Assembly (NCBI GenBank): GCA_003952965.2
Contig: CM025851.1
Location: 9,651,647 to 9,715,646, forward strand
Direction: 5' to 3'
DNA from: Morella rubra
Taxonomy: Eukaryota > Streptophyta > Magnoliopsida > Fagales > Myricaceae
Length of the DNA stretch: 64,000 bases
Both the position numbers and the translations under genes were made by a program. Position 1 is the first letter of the stretch; every line of letters starts with the position of its first letter. The notes under the pieces are model-generated. The model ran no database searches, had not been told where the DNA came from, and saw nothing but the letters and a program-made list of their open reading frames with translations. Positions 36,457-47,663 of the stretch are shown here, piece after piece.

Positions 36457-37516
36457 CAAAGCTTTTCAAGTACTTCTTTTCCCTCTTTCCTTCAATTTTT
36501 CTTTTACTACTTGGTTCTTCTTATAATTGTTTTGCCCCTTAACTGCTCTCTTTGTATAAATTCTTTCATTTCTCTTGTATCATTGAGGACAATGCTACAA
36601 TCTAGTTGGGATGTAGAAGAGAATTTATTTTTCCTTTTGCATGCCTTAGACATATGTTGGTCCACCTTGGGAGAGTGCTAGTAATGAGTTCAAAGTAGAT
36701 AAAATTCCCTATTTTGAATTTTACATGTTGAGAAATGATTTGTTGAGGTCATGGAAGATGTAGAATGTAGTGCAAATCAGAGTTTAGGTTAAAAGATAAA
36801 TTTATCCATTTTATTTAGTTGTTAAACCAAGGGAAAGATGTTAAAGTTTTTGCTAAAACACACATAACACATGCCCAAAATGCTTAGAAAGACTACATTG
36901 GGTCATTATTTGTTGATTTACTCTTTGGTTGTTTGGGACTCTAATGAACTATATCCTAATGGCTTAGGAAGAAATGTGAAGTGAATTAAATGAGAAAAGG
37001 GACAAGTCAGAGATCAAATGATAAAAACAAAATATAGAAACAGAGATACAAAAAAGAAAAGAAGTGAAATAAGAAAGTTTTCATACATGGTTTACATTTG
37101 TGTATTGGAGAAGACTGCCTATTACCGGGGTCCTTACTAAATAAGAAAGTAGGTGTCTTTTAAAGTGTAATAGTGTGAAAGCCACCGCTATAATTGTTTT
37201 GAATTATAGTAAGACCATGTGGTTATTACAAATTAACTGTTATGCTTGAAACTATTAATGCATCCTGGTAGTCAATCTTGAAATTCATGCACTTGAAGGA
37301 AAGCAAACTTTGTTACATTTAATTACCTTGGTTGATTAACAAAATGGTGCATAAATCTCTCAGTTGATACTAAAATTTTGATTAATCTATCTCCAGTGTT
37401 CTTTAACTCAACAAGTTTATTTCATGGCATGTGATTTTCAAATTTACTGGAATAGTAGTTGGTGACTTCCCCTTTGTATGAGTTCATTCACTTTATTTAC
37501 TAGAGACTAGCAAAAA
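36457..37516. other. Gypsy 3' spacer, no gene
   Basis: Long non-coding region between integrase and polypurine tract, as is common in Athila/Tat elements. No ORF with a recognisable domain. An envelope-like ORF was looked for and not seen. Confidence 0.5.
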
Positions 37517-37528
37517 GTCAGTTGGGGG
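37517..37528 (+). promoter_or_regulatory. Polypurine tract
   Basis: 'gtcagttggggg' lies immediately before TGTGATAAATGG, the usual arrangement of a gypsy polypurine tract and LTR start. Confidence 0.65.
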
Positions 37529-37964
37529 TGTGATAAATGGATAATTTTATTGTTTTTAATACTCTTAATATAGTGGGTTAAGTGAACTCTATTTGTTAAA
37601 TAAAGGGTATTAATTTGACAATGTGATTAATTGTTTCCGGCATGTGAAATGATATTTTTTTACCCCTAATTAAATTTAGATGGGCTCACGTCCAAAGTTG
37701 AAACCCATGTAAGTGACAGGATGAAGAAAGTGAAATGCAAATAGTGACTTACTAAGAGAAATAACCCAATATGCGATTATTCTAGAAACTTGGAGACTAC
37801 GAGAAGCAGAGGAAGAGAGGCAGTTACACACTATGGAGAAGGGGAAAACCTTGGCAAGGAAAGAGAAAAATTAGGGAAAATAGGAGTATAAAATCATAGG
37901 GAAATTTTGAAAAGCGGGTTAGTTTTTTATTTTATTTCTAGAATTTCGTATTTTGTTTAGACGC
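37529..37964 (+). repeat. Start of gypsy 3' LTR
   Basis: Begins TGTGATAAATGG and holds a TATA-like 'gagtataaaatc' near 37885. The rest of the LTR reappears at 41320 after inserted sequence. Its boundary with the inserted block is approximate. Confidence 0.5.
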
Positions 37965-38097
37965 GATTTTGATACACTTTTAGGTTTTATTTCATTTGGG
38001 CATTTTGCAAGTTAGAGATGATGATGTTTGGCTAAGTTCTACAGCTTGGGTTGCGGTACAATTTCTATCCCAGGGTATGAGTATCGGGAGGAGGAGA

Positions 38098-38290
38098 AAA
38101 TACCCGGGGTCACTGAGTAGAAAATGCTCGGGGTCACTAAGTACTAAAGTCCTAGGGTGTATTGAGTTCCTGAGAAAACTTCCCTGGGTAAATGGGGTAT
38201 AGAGAGCTAAATGTCCGAGCCCGGGCTGAATACTAAATGCCCGGGGCATCTAAGTGTTTCATGCCTGGGGGTATTTGAGAGCTGACTGCC
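38098..38290. repeat. Degenerate CGGGG repeats
   Basis: Irregular repeats of a unit like 'atgctcggggtcactaagta', about 20-40 bp apart. Non-coding. Confidence 0.6.
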
Positions 38291-39130
38291 CGAGGCTTAT
38301 TTTTAGTCGCGGGATGATAGAGCCCTGTATGCTCGAGTTTCATTTTCATATTATCTTTTTCTACGTGTTTTAACCGTGTGGTGTGCATTAAATGCATTCT
38401 TACCATATTTTATCTAATCACTTAGATGGAACTTTGTCATTGGCGCATAATTTAATGTACTGCTTGTTAAGAGATACGTGAGATATGAGGAGATTAGGTG
38501 GCTGCTTATGAATGGGTACGACCTGCTTTACAATAATTGCCTAGACCTCTAGCTTAGGGTGTGTAGATTGCCTAGGAGGAATTCACCAGGGAGTTATGTT
38601 CGGTTTATATTGTCAGCAAAGATTTACTTGGCTAAAACTGATAACGACATTAGGAGAGAAACTTCATTTGACTTAAAGAGAAAGAGAGGGAAAGTGACGT
38701 GAAACACCTGGTGACCAAAGAGATTGACCGAAGGATAAGAGGAGGAAGAGACCAAAGAAAAAGGGAGGAGATTACGAGAAAGTTGAGAAAAAGTGAGGTA
38801 TTTCGGCCTGCACTTTTCTTCCCATCAACTTTTATCTTTTCTTTTCCTAACATGGTGTCTTGCTATTTTTAGGTGTCTTAATCCTTCAAGAAAGTAGTAC
38901 AATAACGAGCTAAGTAAAGGTGTAGAGTTTGTCTTAAATAGAGGTATTGGGGTGTTAGGTTTTGCATAAAATGTGTGACTTTTGCTATGAGATGGGAAAA
39001 GACAAGTAACCATTCTTGTTTCTGTGTTGGATTTAAACCAAACAAAAATATGCGAAGGGCTTATAAGAGAAAGGGCCAAAAGACTTTGGAGACCACCTGG
39101 GGCCGAATTCTACTTTTGAGAGAAAGGGGT

Positions 39131-39612
39131 TTATATATATGCTCGGGAAGCTTTTGTTTATATATGCCCGGGAAGCTTTTGTTTATATATATGCTCGGGA
39201 ACGATTTTGTTTATATATGCCCGAGAAGCTTTTGTTTATATATATGCCCGAGAAGCTTTTGTTTATATATACCCCGGGAAAGATTTTGTTTATATATACT
39301 TGGGAAAGATTTTGTTTATATATACTCGGGAAAGATTTTGTTTATATATGCCAGGAAGATTTTTATATGCTCGGAAAGATTGTTTTTGAATGCCCGAGAA
39401 AGATTTTGTTTATATATATATGCACGGGAAAGATTTTTTTTTTTGTATATGCCCGGGAAGATTTTCTTTATATGCCTGGGAAGCTTTTGTTTATATATGC
39501 CCGAGAAGATGTTTTTGTCTGTTCGGAAAGACTTATATTTTTTTTATCTATGCCCGGGAAGACTATTTTTTTTTATACTTGGGAAGACTTTTCTTTATAT
39601 GCCCGGGAATCT
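39131..39612. repeat. Minisatellite, units like GCCCGGGAAGCTTTTGTTTA
   Basis: About 16 imperfect units of 25-35 bp, each with a CCCGGGAA or CTCGGGAA core followed by a TTTTGTTTATATAT tract. The long ORFs across it (for example 225 codons from 38975) come from the repeat being free of stops and are not treated as genes. Confidence 0.9.
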
Positions 39613-40472
39613 TTTTCTTTTGGAAATAGTGAAGGGCCCTCAGTGGGTTTAGAAATAAAATAAAATAAAAACAACCCAACCATATAAGTTGTTGGACTTG
39701 CCTATTATAGCATGTGGTGTTTATATTGTTTCAGCCGTGATGACTTAGATGTTAGATTGATGAATTATAACACATGAACATCACATGAAATGGAAAAAAA
39801 TTAGGCCTTCTCAATGAAGAATAGATCCGGCCACTTAAGGATTATTAAGAAAGGTTATGTGAAATTATTGTGCTTTATTTTTATGTGCATATGAAATCCA
39901 TTGATCGTCTTTGATTACTTGATTGTTCATAAAACATATGATACATGTTGCATTATCATGTCATGGGTGTAGGGAATCTAATAACAGAATGACAGAAATG
40001 AAACCCATACCCAAAGGTGGTCCTGTGATAGGGTGATGGTACCGATCACAACAGTAGGATAATGCAAGCCACTACTGAAAGGAGTGGTTGGTATCCCTGG
40101 CGTGAAATAATATATGCTTAACAGGGTCTTGGTGCCGGGGCACAGGACAGTCCTAGAGGAGAGGAGAGACGCACAACCTAGACTTTGCGGGGTTAAACAG
40201 AGAGACAGAGATGACACCTTTACAGACAGAAAAGGAAAAAAAAGAAAGAAAAGAAAGGAAAAAGAAAGAAAGAAAAAAAGTGAAATGACTGGGAAACAAA
40301 TGCATCATTTCTGCATTGCATCGATCATACATTGTTATCCTGTTTATGGTTATCAATGCTTAATTCTTATTGTTGACATGCTACTATAATTGTTCATGAC
40401 ATTCCTTTTTCCCCCTTATTGAGTCAGTAGGACTCACCCCTTTATTTGTTTAATTTTCTTGTATGTACTGCT

Positions 40473-40787
40473 ATGGCTGTGGGCCCCGACGTAACAGATG
40501 TTGACTTTTATGAGCGAGGAGCTTTGGATGTTGACCCATACATCCTAGTGATGACAATTTGGACGTTTGTTACTAACTCGTTTGAGGTTTACGCGGGGTA
40601 CGAGTCCCAATGGTACCTCAAGGAGCCTCCGACAATACTAGTTCCCTTAATTGAGGATTTTGAGCTAGTCGATGTTGACCCGGCTCTTTGGTATGACGTC
40701 CTTCCTCCACCGGCAGAGCCGGTGGAGGATATCGGGGAAAATGAAATTATTGACCTAACCTTTGACACTGAATCGAGGGTTGACTAG
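40473..40787 (+). CDS. Small acidic ORF, unknown
   Basis: 104 codons from ATG (MAVGPDVTDVDFYERG), very rich in Asp, Glu, Val and Pro, ending EIIDLTFDTESRVD. It lies within the LTR-like block just after the 'gagtcagtaggactcacccc' motif. It shows no domain I recognise. It may be a retroelement-borne ORF or chance; the absence of stops over 105 codons in AT-rich DNA is mildly suggestive. Confidence 0.3.
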   Translation: MAVGPDVTDVDFYERGALDVDPYILVMTIWTFVTNSFEVYAGYESQWYLKEPPTILVPLIEDFELVDVDPALWYDVLPPPAEPVEDIGENEIIDLTFDTESRVD

Positions 40788-41319
40788 ATATCAGTTGTAG
40801 TCGTTTTTTTTTTGGTTAGTTAGTGTATATTCTGTTGCAGTCTGTTGTTGTAGGACGGAAAGTTGTAGACAGCTTCCACTTTTGTACTTACTTTCTCTTA
40901 CTGTTGTATCCTCATGAAGGATTTTGTTTTTTGTAAATATACTAGTGGAAAAAATTTTGTATTTATATTTTTGGGATTTCCTATTATCCTGTTTCTTCCT
41001 TAAGCCATAAGCTACCCTTAACTTTCACCTCGTTACCAGATTATTTTTTTTTAAAATATTTTTATAAGTCCACCTATTTAATTGATTAAGTTATTTTATT
41101 ATCCATCTGTAATACAGTGTGACCTATTTGTTAAATCCCTGAAACTATTATTTTTTATTTTTTAATATACTTATCTCTTTTCACTAAAACGTTTCCGCTA
41201 ACTTTTTCAAAGCCAGTTATCAGGCCTTTATAGGATTAATTCGTGCAGTAATCCCCGCTTGTGTGTATTCTATTACTATAGGAGAGTCTAGGGGGTAAGT
41301 ACTAGCATGGGGCGTGACA

Positions 41320-41782
41320 ACCCGTAACCCAAGTGTTTGGTAATTTGATTCTGTGAACCTGTTTTATTTCGGCTACTGTGTTGGAATCATATTTTTGAGT
41401 CTTGATAAAATTTAAATCTCATTTTAACATCCTTTGAATCATTTAATTTTTAGAAAACTAATAATTCATGATTTTACTTACTGTTTAAAACATGATAAGA
41501 AACCCAAGACCCTCTAAGCTCAACCATGTATTTCAGTTTTAATGAATCTTTCACTATGAATATAATACTTTCCATTTTGCTTACTATTTTCATAAACATA
41601 AAAATCCAAAAAGCATTTTACATAGCATTTTACTTCCTTAAATTTCTCATACATCATTATATTTTACAATAAATCTTCACAAATACTTTAATAATCATTT
41701 GTTCCTTTGAAATACGATCCTGGACTTATCCTTGATACAACTTGACACTTCTACACTTGGAAACACATTTGAGACCATGTCA
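41320..41782 (+). repeat. Gypsy 3' LTR, terminal part
   Basis: About 463 bp matching the 5' LTR copy at 26211-29426 (insertions removed). Ends CCATGTCA, then ATGAA. Confidence 0.75.
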
Positions 41783-41787
41783 ATGAA

Positions 41788-42970
41788 CAATGTCAATCAA
41801 GTCTTAACACACTCAAATAACACATACTTTGATCAATTTAACAAGTCTTAAGATCAAAAGGGTTTTTCCTCAAACACTTGGTGTGCAACTAAATATTTAT
41901 CCATTCTTTTAAATCAAGAATCATAACCAACCAACCCTGATTCGAAATTAACTAATCTAATCAATGAATAAGCAAATAAAAGAGAAAAAGAACAAACAAA
42001 CACACAATCACAAAGAACACAAGCAAATTGTTTACGAAGTGCAAAATCCTATCAGGAAATCCTTCGATATGGAAAAATCATTCCGAGAGCCATGCCACTT
42101 AACCAATCCATTAGAGAATCAACACTCACAATTAGGTGACTTGAATACGGAAAAATCTTTGCTAAACTTACAAGACCCAATTGAAGCCATTTGAATGACC
42201 CATTCAAACCTGCACCAAGCAGTAGACCCGAAAACTCTGAATCTTCTCGTTCGTGGATTATAACCAATGCAAACTTGCTTTATTGTCAATTGGAACTCCA
42301 ATCCTTCAAAACATTAGGATTCTAAATTTACCCATTGCGGCAGTAGGATTTTCTTGTAGCGGTTGTGTTTCTTGAATAAACCAAGAGAGAGAGACAATCT
42401 TCAATTGTTGGTTCTTCAAATATTCAAAATCTTTGTAAACATTTGTTTCAAACTCTCTCCAAGAAGTGCCTTAGAACTATTTCTGGAATGTTCATTTTCT
42501 CTATTCGTCAAAGTCTGCATGTCCAACAACTAAAACTCCACTTTTATATAGCTGTGTAAATGCTAGCTGTAAGTTACTTGTTTTTTACCGTGTCAGAGCT
42601 TGAGCCTCAATCTAACTCCAAAATACAACTTCATTTCGTTAGGCTCGCCTCAAGCTAGCCCAAATAGAATTGAAACTACGTTAACAACTCTGTAACTTCC
42701 AGAATTTTCCACTTCGTTTATCCTTTCTATTTAAGTGTCTTCTCTCTATCAAACTCATCTAAGACAATGTTTCTTTCCATAACACTTGACATGGAACAAA
42801 GCTAACACTGTACATTAGGAATTAATATAAGAAATCAAGGAAAAAATTTCCAAAGAAGGCAAGTACAAGAGCAACAAAGCCACCACTATACATCAGGAAC
42901 TAACAAAAGCAATAAAAAAACAAAGCTTTTCAAAGAAGGCTAGTACAAGAGCAACGAAGCCACCATAACT
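41788..42970. other. Intergenic DNA with a 79-bp duplication
   Basis: No gene recognised. Near 42811-42967 a unit of about 79 bp around 'caaagaaggcaagtacaaga' occurs twice (42851 and 42930), leading into the copia fragment. Confidence 0.5.
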
Positions 42971-42974
42971 TGTT

Positions 42975-44240
42975 CACTCGGGATGTTTGTGACCCAATCA
43001 ATCCACCATTATTTGGTAAGAACAAATACATCCTCCTATTTTTTGATGATTTTAGCAACAAAAAATAAAGATCTATTTTATTTAAAATAATCGAAAGTAT
43101 TTGAAACATTCAAAATTTCAAAGCACATGTTTTAAAAAAAATGGCTATAAAATAAAGGTTTTACGATCTGATGGAGATGGTGAATACACATCAAATGTCT
43201 TCAAAATATTTTGTAAACAAAATCAAAAGGTGGAGGAATGCTATGGATGAACAAATTAAAGTCATAGAGAAGAATGAAATGTAGGAGCTTGCTACACTTC
43301 CAAAAGGGCAAAAAGCAATTGGAGTCAAATGGGTGTACAAGGCACAAAAAAAAATTGCGTTGCGAAGTGGAGAGATACAAGGCAAGACTAGTTGTCAAAG
43401 AATATAGTCAAAGGCTTGGAATTGACTTTATTGAGGTATTTGCGCCTGTTGCTCTCTTGGAAACTATTCGATTGATTATTTTTTTGACGGATCAAAATAG
43501 CTGGACAATCTATTAAATAGACGTCAAGTTGCTTTCTTGAATGATTTTCTTTAAATGAAGTCTATGTGCCACAACCCTTGGATTATATTGTGAAAGGGCA
43601 TGAAGAGAAAGTTTTGAAATTGAAGAAAGCCTTATATGGCTTAAAGCAAGCGTAGAGAGGATGGAATGGTAGAATTGACAAGAACTTCCTAGATAACAAA
43701 CTTTTGAAGTGTCCTTATGAACATGCTCTTTACACAAAGGTGAATCAATGTAGAGATATATTTATTGTATGTTTCTATGTGGATGACTTGATCTTTATAG
43801 GAAATAATGCTATTATGTTTGAAGAATTCAAGAAAGTAATAGCTCGAGAGTTTGAGATAATGGATATTGGTCTCATGTATTATTACCTTGGCATCGAAGT
43901 AGAGTAAATGGAGGACGACATTTTCATTTCTCAAGAATGTTGTGCTAAAGATATTCTCAGGAAGTTCAAAATGAACGATTGCAAGTTGGTGAGCAGACCG
44001 GTAGATGTGGCATCGAAGTAAAGTAAATGGAGGATGACATTTTCATTTCTCAAGAATGTTGTGCTAAAGATATTCTTAAGAAGTTCAAAATGAACGATTG
44101 CAAGTTGGTGAGCAGACCGGTAGATGTGGCATTGACTTGTCAAAGCATGAAAATGAAGAAAAAGTAGAGCTAATATTTTTCAAAAGCCTTATTGAAAGTT
44201 TAAGATATTTACCTTGGATAAAGCCAAATATTCTTTTTGG
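42975..44240 (+). pseudogene. Ty1/copia integrase-RT fragment with internal deletion
   Basis: The integrase core piece at 42985-43200 (FGKNKYILLFFDDFS, then VLRSDG-like sequence) runs directly into RT (43225 on, [70 protein letters not shown]), so the part between them is deleted. The catalytic YVDD survives. Stops and frameshifts (for example at 43282 and 43515) kill it. Ends near 44240; no LTRs were identified. Confidence 0.85.
43890..44127 (+). repeat. 119-bp tandem duplication inside copia RT
   Basis: Two nearly identical units (43890-44008, 44009-44127) starting GGCATCGAAGTA. The length is not a multiple of three, so the duplication also shifts the frame. Confidence 0.92.
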
Positions 44241-46789
44241 AGTTAGACTTGTTAGTTGATACATAGAAGCTTCTACTTTTTCTCAATTTCAATTTATTTG
44301 TTGAATTTTTTTTTTTTTAAATTTTATCTTGAAAGGCATTTCAATCCATTCACATCACTTTCCATATGACTTAACGGTCAAATCAAACGGAAAGCGAGTA
44401 TTGATTTTTTTATTATTATTTAAGTTATGCGGCTTAGTAAAACATTTTGGAACTTAAGGAGTTGATTGATTTTTGCCCAAAGATAAAAAATGTACTATAA
44501 TGTTTCCTTAAGATTAAACTTTAAACTTTCTAGTTATTACAATTTTTATAATTTGTACCTTAAACTACTAAAATTACACCTCAACATCTCATAGGACTAT
44601 CCTTTTCATCAAGTGATATAATTGGACCTTTGAAATTCTATCGCGGGGTTCATTGTTCATTGATTTTAATACAAATTTTAATATAGGGTGCAAAAAATAA
44701 ATTTATTTGTCATTTAGAGAGACATGGATTAAGTTGGTAGTTTAGAGTGTAGATTCTAAAATATGTGATAGTTGGACGATGCAACTAGTATTTTTTTCTA
44801 GTGTTAAATACACTTTAACCAAAAATTTTAAAGAGGTGCAAAGTGTTTGAAATCAATAGTTTGTGGGTATAATGCGACAAAAATAATAGATTTCAGTACA
44901 GAGTGTAAGATCCCCATGAATAGAGGTTGCAAAGTGATCTTAACCTTTTTTTTTCTAATAGTCTGAATTTTTTCTACACTTCTTTGGGCATTAAAATAGA
45001 TGAACTAGCCAATACAATACCAACTTAAATCAACCAATTCATAATAAGACATCAAACACATTAAGAATAAACAAACTATCTCAAAATTTGACGCATGTAT
45101 TAGAGGTTCTAAGCTAGATTTGAACAATCACAATAAAGAAAGATCTAATTAACCAAGCGACAGGAGAAAATTTTTTGACAGTTACACCAATTGTTAGGAA
45201 ATTTCAACTCAATGTTTAATTCTTCATATGTAAATAAGAATTTTTCAAAAAAAAAAAAAAAACAGAAAGCTCCGCTGAAATTGCATAGTCTCTTCGCTTA
45301 ATCATTTCAAACCCACAATATATAACTTTTTAAATGTACCTTCGTAAAAGAAAATCTCAAATTTTCTCTACTTTTAATTGGAACGAAAAGAAGAAAAAAA
45401 AACTCATTATTTGTAATTCGGAGCACAGTCGAACCCACAATATATAACTTCATCCATTTTGTCCCCAAATCCCACTAAGAACCCTAGGTCAGCTCAGCTC
45501 CCTCTCTTTTCCCAAATCAGCCGAAACAAGTTTTTTCCTTGGTTTAGCCATTTCGCTGATAACGTGGCAGACGAGAAGCATTCGAAAGGTAAGGAAAAGT
45601 AAATCGAAAAGGAAGCCCGAACTGAGGAGAAGCATTCTCCACCGTCCCAAATCGAAAAGGACTACTGCTTTTGTGGTCCCCTTAGAAATCTAAACTTGGC
45701 TATTCTGAGGCAATAAATTAAAGACTCCATTTTCAGGAAAAAGTGATACCAACGGTACACACGTTATACTTTAATCTGTTTTTAAAGTCAGCAAGTTTTT
45801 TTGAAGAATCTTGACCACGTAGGTAGGACCAATGCCAACGTACCAAACCAAACACACGTGATACGTGGACTAGGGTTTGGCTGTTAGAGAATCTTTGTCC
45901 TTTTTTTGGCTTAATTATAAGTAGATTCGTAATATAGTATTTTTATATTTTAGTCTTTGTAATATCGATTTCAATTGAATTTTCCTTAAAGTAATTTTTA
46001 AGTCAAATAGATCCTCTCTTCCAATTGTCTTTACCCATTTGACCGAATGATGCCCACGTGATTAAGTGAGCAATTTTTTTTTTTTTATGTGGCTTGGATA
46101 AGTGAGTTGCTGTCTAAGTGGCACGTTTAAAATAGTTGGGAGAAGGTAAATTTTAAATGCCATGCAGCTGCGATTGGTGCTGAGCTAGTGTTTAAAATAA
46201 AAAAAAACATACCTCATGTACCATCTAATTCAAATCGATACCGCGATGATTAAAATCCCCCCCCCCCCCCCCCCCCCCGTTTTTTTTGTAAGCACGGAAG
46301 AATCTTCCTCCAAAATTCTTTACCCACTGCACTATTTAACTATTACTTATTAATTAGTTATATCTTAAATTATTAAATATAACACATTAGATGGTATTTA
46401 AAATGATTAATAAGTTTACACTTTATACCTATCATAATTCAACTTGTGTCACATGCTTTATTTTCTATTTATTTTAAAATATAAGATATTCGCATAGAGT
46501 GTAAAGGATAACTATATTGACAGTTGATATATAAGTTAGTTGGGAGTCTAACATTAATTATTAATATTAGAAGGGAGAAAGTGATATATCTGTTTTTTTA
46601 AGCTTCGAGGAAGGTTGATATGAAATATCGGTCTTCGTTTTACACTGCCTATGACATTGAATTTACTAGAGAGGGGTGTTAGACAGTCAATGCAAAAGAA
46701 AAGTGTGGAATAGCATTGAAACACTGAAGAAAAGTAAAAAAAAAAAAAAAATACACCGATAATTACAAGTGAAAAGACCTACAATCGTA
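44241..46789. other. Intergenic region upstream of the CNL gene
   Basis: No gene recognised. Part of 44800-44950 belongs to the 'tacactttgcac' MITE-related family. 45240-45260 is poly-A. 45480-45900 is less AT-rich and could contain old leader sequence. A C22 run lies at 46257-46278. Confidence 0.5.
46257..46278. repeat. Poly-C tract (about 22)
   Basis: Uninterrupted run of C on the plus strand, about 1.4 kb before the CNL start codon. Confidence 0.9.
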
Positions 46790-46995
46790 GGTTATGTTTG
46801 GATTCGTGTCAAAATTTTTTTAAAAAAATTTCACAATTATTATTTTTATTAATTCTAATAATTTTTTATAAATTCTAACAATTTTTTAAAAAAATTTCAA
46901 CAATTTTTAATAAAAATTTTATAAAATCTAACAACATTAAACAAATTTTTTTATCAGAATCTACGCTACTTAAAAAAAAGCAAACACAGAAAACC
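46790..46995. mobile_element. MITE upstream of the CNL gene
   Basis: The left end GGTTATGTTTGG and right end CAAACACAGAAAACC are imperfect inverted repeats. The interior is AT-rich and non-coding. It resembles the MITE at 32697-32908. Confidence 0.5.
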
Positions 46996-47094
46996 GTTTG
47001 AAATGTAAGCGATGAGTTCCTGGAACTATTTTTTTTTTCTTGGTATAAGTTCCTGGAACGAGTCTGCCTGTTTCTCTCATTTCGGATATCTTCA

Positions 47095-47131
47095 CCCCCC
47101 CCCCCCCCCCCCCCTCTCTCTCTCTCTCTCG
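47095..47131. repeat. Poly-C (20) followed by (TC)n
   Basis: C20 at 47095-47114, then CT repeats to about 47131. CT-rich leaders are common in plant genes, so this may lie in the CNL 5' UTR. Confidence 0.85.
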
Positions 47132-47279
47132 CTCTCTCGCACGCCAGAGGCTATTCCTCCGCCTCTACGGATCGTGTACAGAGTGGTGTTCCTGTCATTC
47201 TCCTGCGCCTGCATCAAGTTCCTCCACCTCAGGCTCCACCCAGTCTTCTACTTCGCCAACTGAAAAGACCTCTTCAAAC

Positions 47280-47298
47280 ATGTCGGCAGCTAAACCGG
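47280..47298 (+). other. Possible CNL upstream coding exon
   Basis: ATG TCG GCA GCT AAA CCG G is followed by GTTAGT (donor at 47299). Splicing to the AG at 47660-47661 makes a Gly codon and keeps the frame into the ATG at 47664, adding MSAAKPG to the protein. The intron would be 363 bp with a T-rich start. Without transcript data it could equally be an untranslated leader exon. Confidence 0.4.
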
Positions 47299-47663
47299 GT
47301 TAGTCCTTTTTTTTTTTTTTTGCAGCTTTTACAGAACACGTATATTATATATGTAATGGTGTGCTTCTGTTTCACTGGTTTTTACTGGCGTGGTCTTGGT
47401 ATGTCGGTCTTTCACGATTGTGCAATTTACTTTGTCGTTGAGACAGTTGGATCGGGAATTTTGGATGTTTGTATGAACTCTTTTAACTATTAGTAATGGA
47501 AGGTACTTGTTCTGAAAAAGAAAAGAAAAGAAAAAAAAAAGCAGTTCTGAAGCTGCCGCAGATGTAAAAGAGCTAACTGGTGCCCTCTATGCGTGATAGC
47601 TTATCTAGTAACCGTCCTTCCATACTTTAACTGATTCTCCTAATCTTTTCCACAAATGAAGGT

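Larger units (their letters stand above)
37965..41319 (+). mobile_element. Inserted LTR-like block of another gypsy element
   Basis: It ends GGGGCGTGACA, a common plant gypsy LTR end. It contains 'gagtcagtaggactcacccc' near 40421, a minisatellite and one short acidic ORF. The left end was not found. The flank ACGCG near 37961 and ACCCG at 41320-41324 could be a degenerate target duplication. Confidence 0.4.
26204..41782 (+). mobile_element. Ty3/gypsy retrotransposon (Athila/Tat-like), decayed and nested
   Basis: Order of parts: 5' LTR, primer binding site (29433-29450), gag, protease, RT, RNase H, integrase, long spacer, polypurine tract (37517-37528), 3' LTR. No chromodomain was seen. The last about 465 bp of the LTR are shared between 26211-29426 (after removing insertions) and 41320-41782. 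The flanks ATGGA (26199-26203) and ATGAA (41783-41787) agree at 4 of 5 bases. The 3' LTR begins at about 37529 (TGTGATAAATGG), but this first part has no match near the 5' LTR, which is therefore truncated or replaced. Insertions inside are solo LTRs, two MITEs and about 3.3 kb of other LTR-like DNA. Confidence 0.75.

Noticed and set aside
36457-37516. Envelope-like ORF expected in some Athila elements
   Set aside because: Searched for after the integrase; no long frame or membrane segment found.
38975-39663. Overlapping ORFs of 174 and 225 codons with repeated YARERFCLY-type segments
   Set aside because: Products of a stop-free minisatellite read in several frames; no conserved domain.
47012-47263. 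83-codon ORF with poly-Pro and poly-Ser just upstream of the CNL
   Set aside because: Comes from the poly-C and CT repeat tract; no ATG-led conserved domain.
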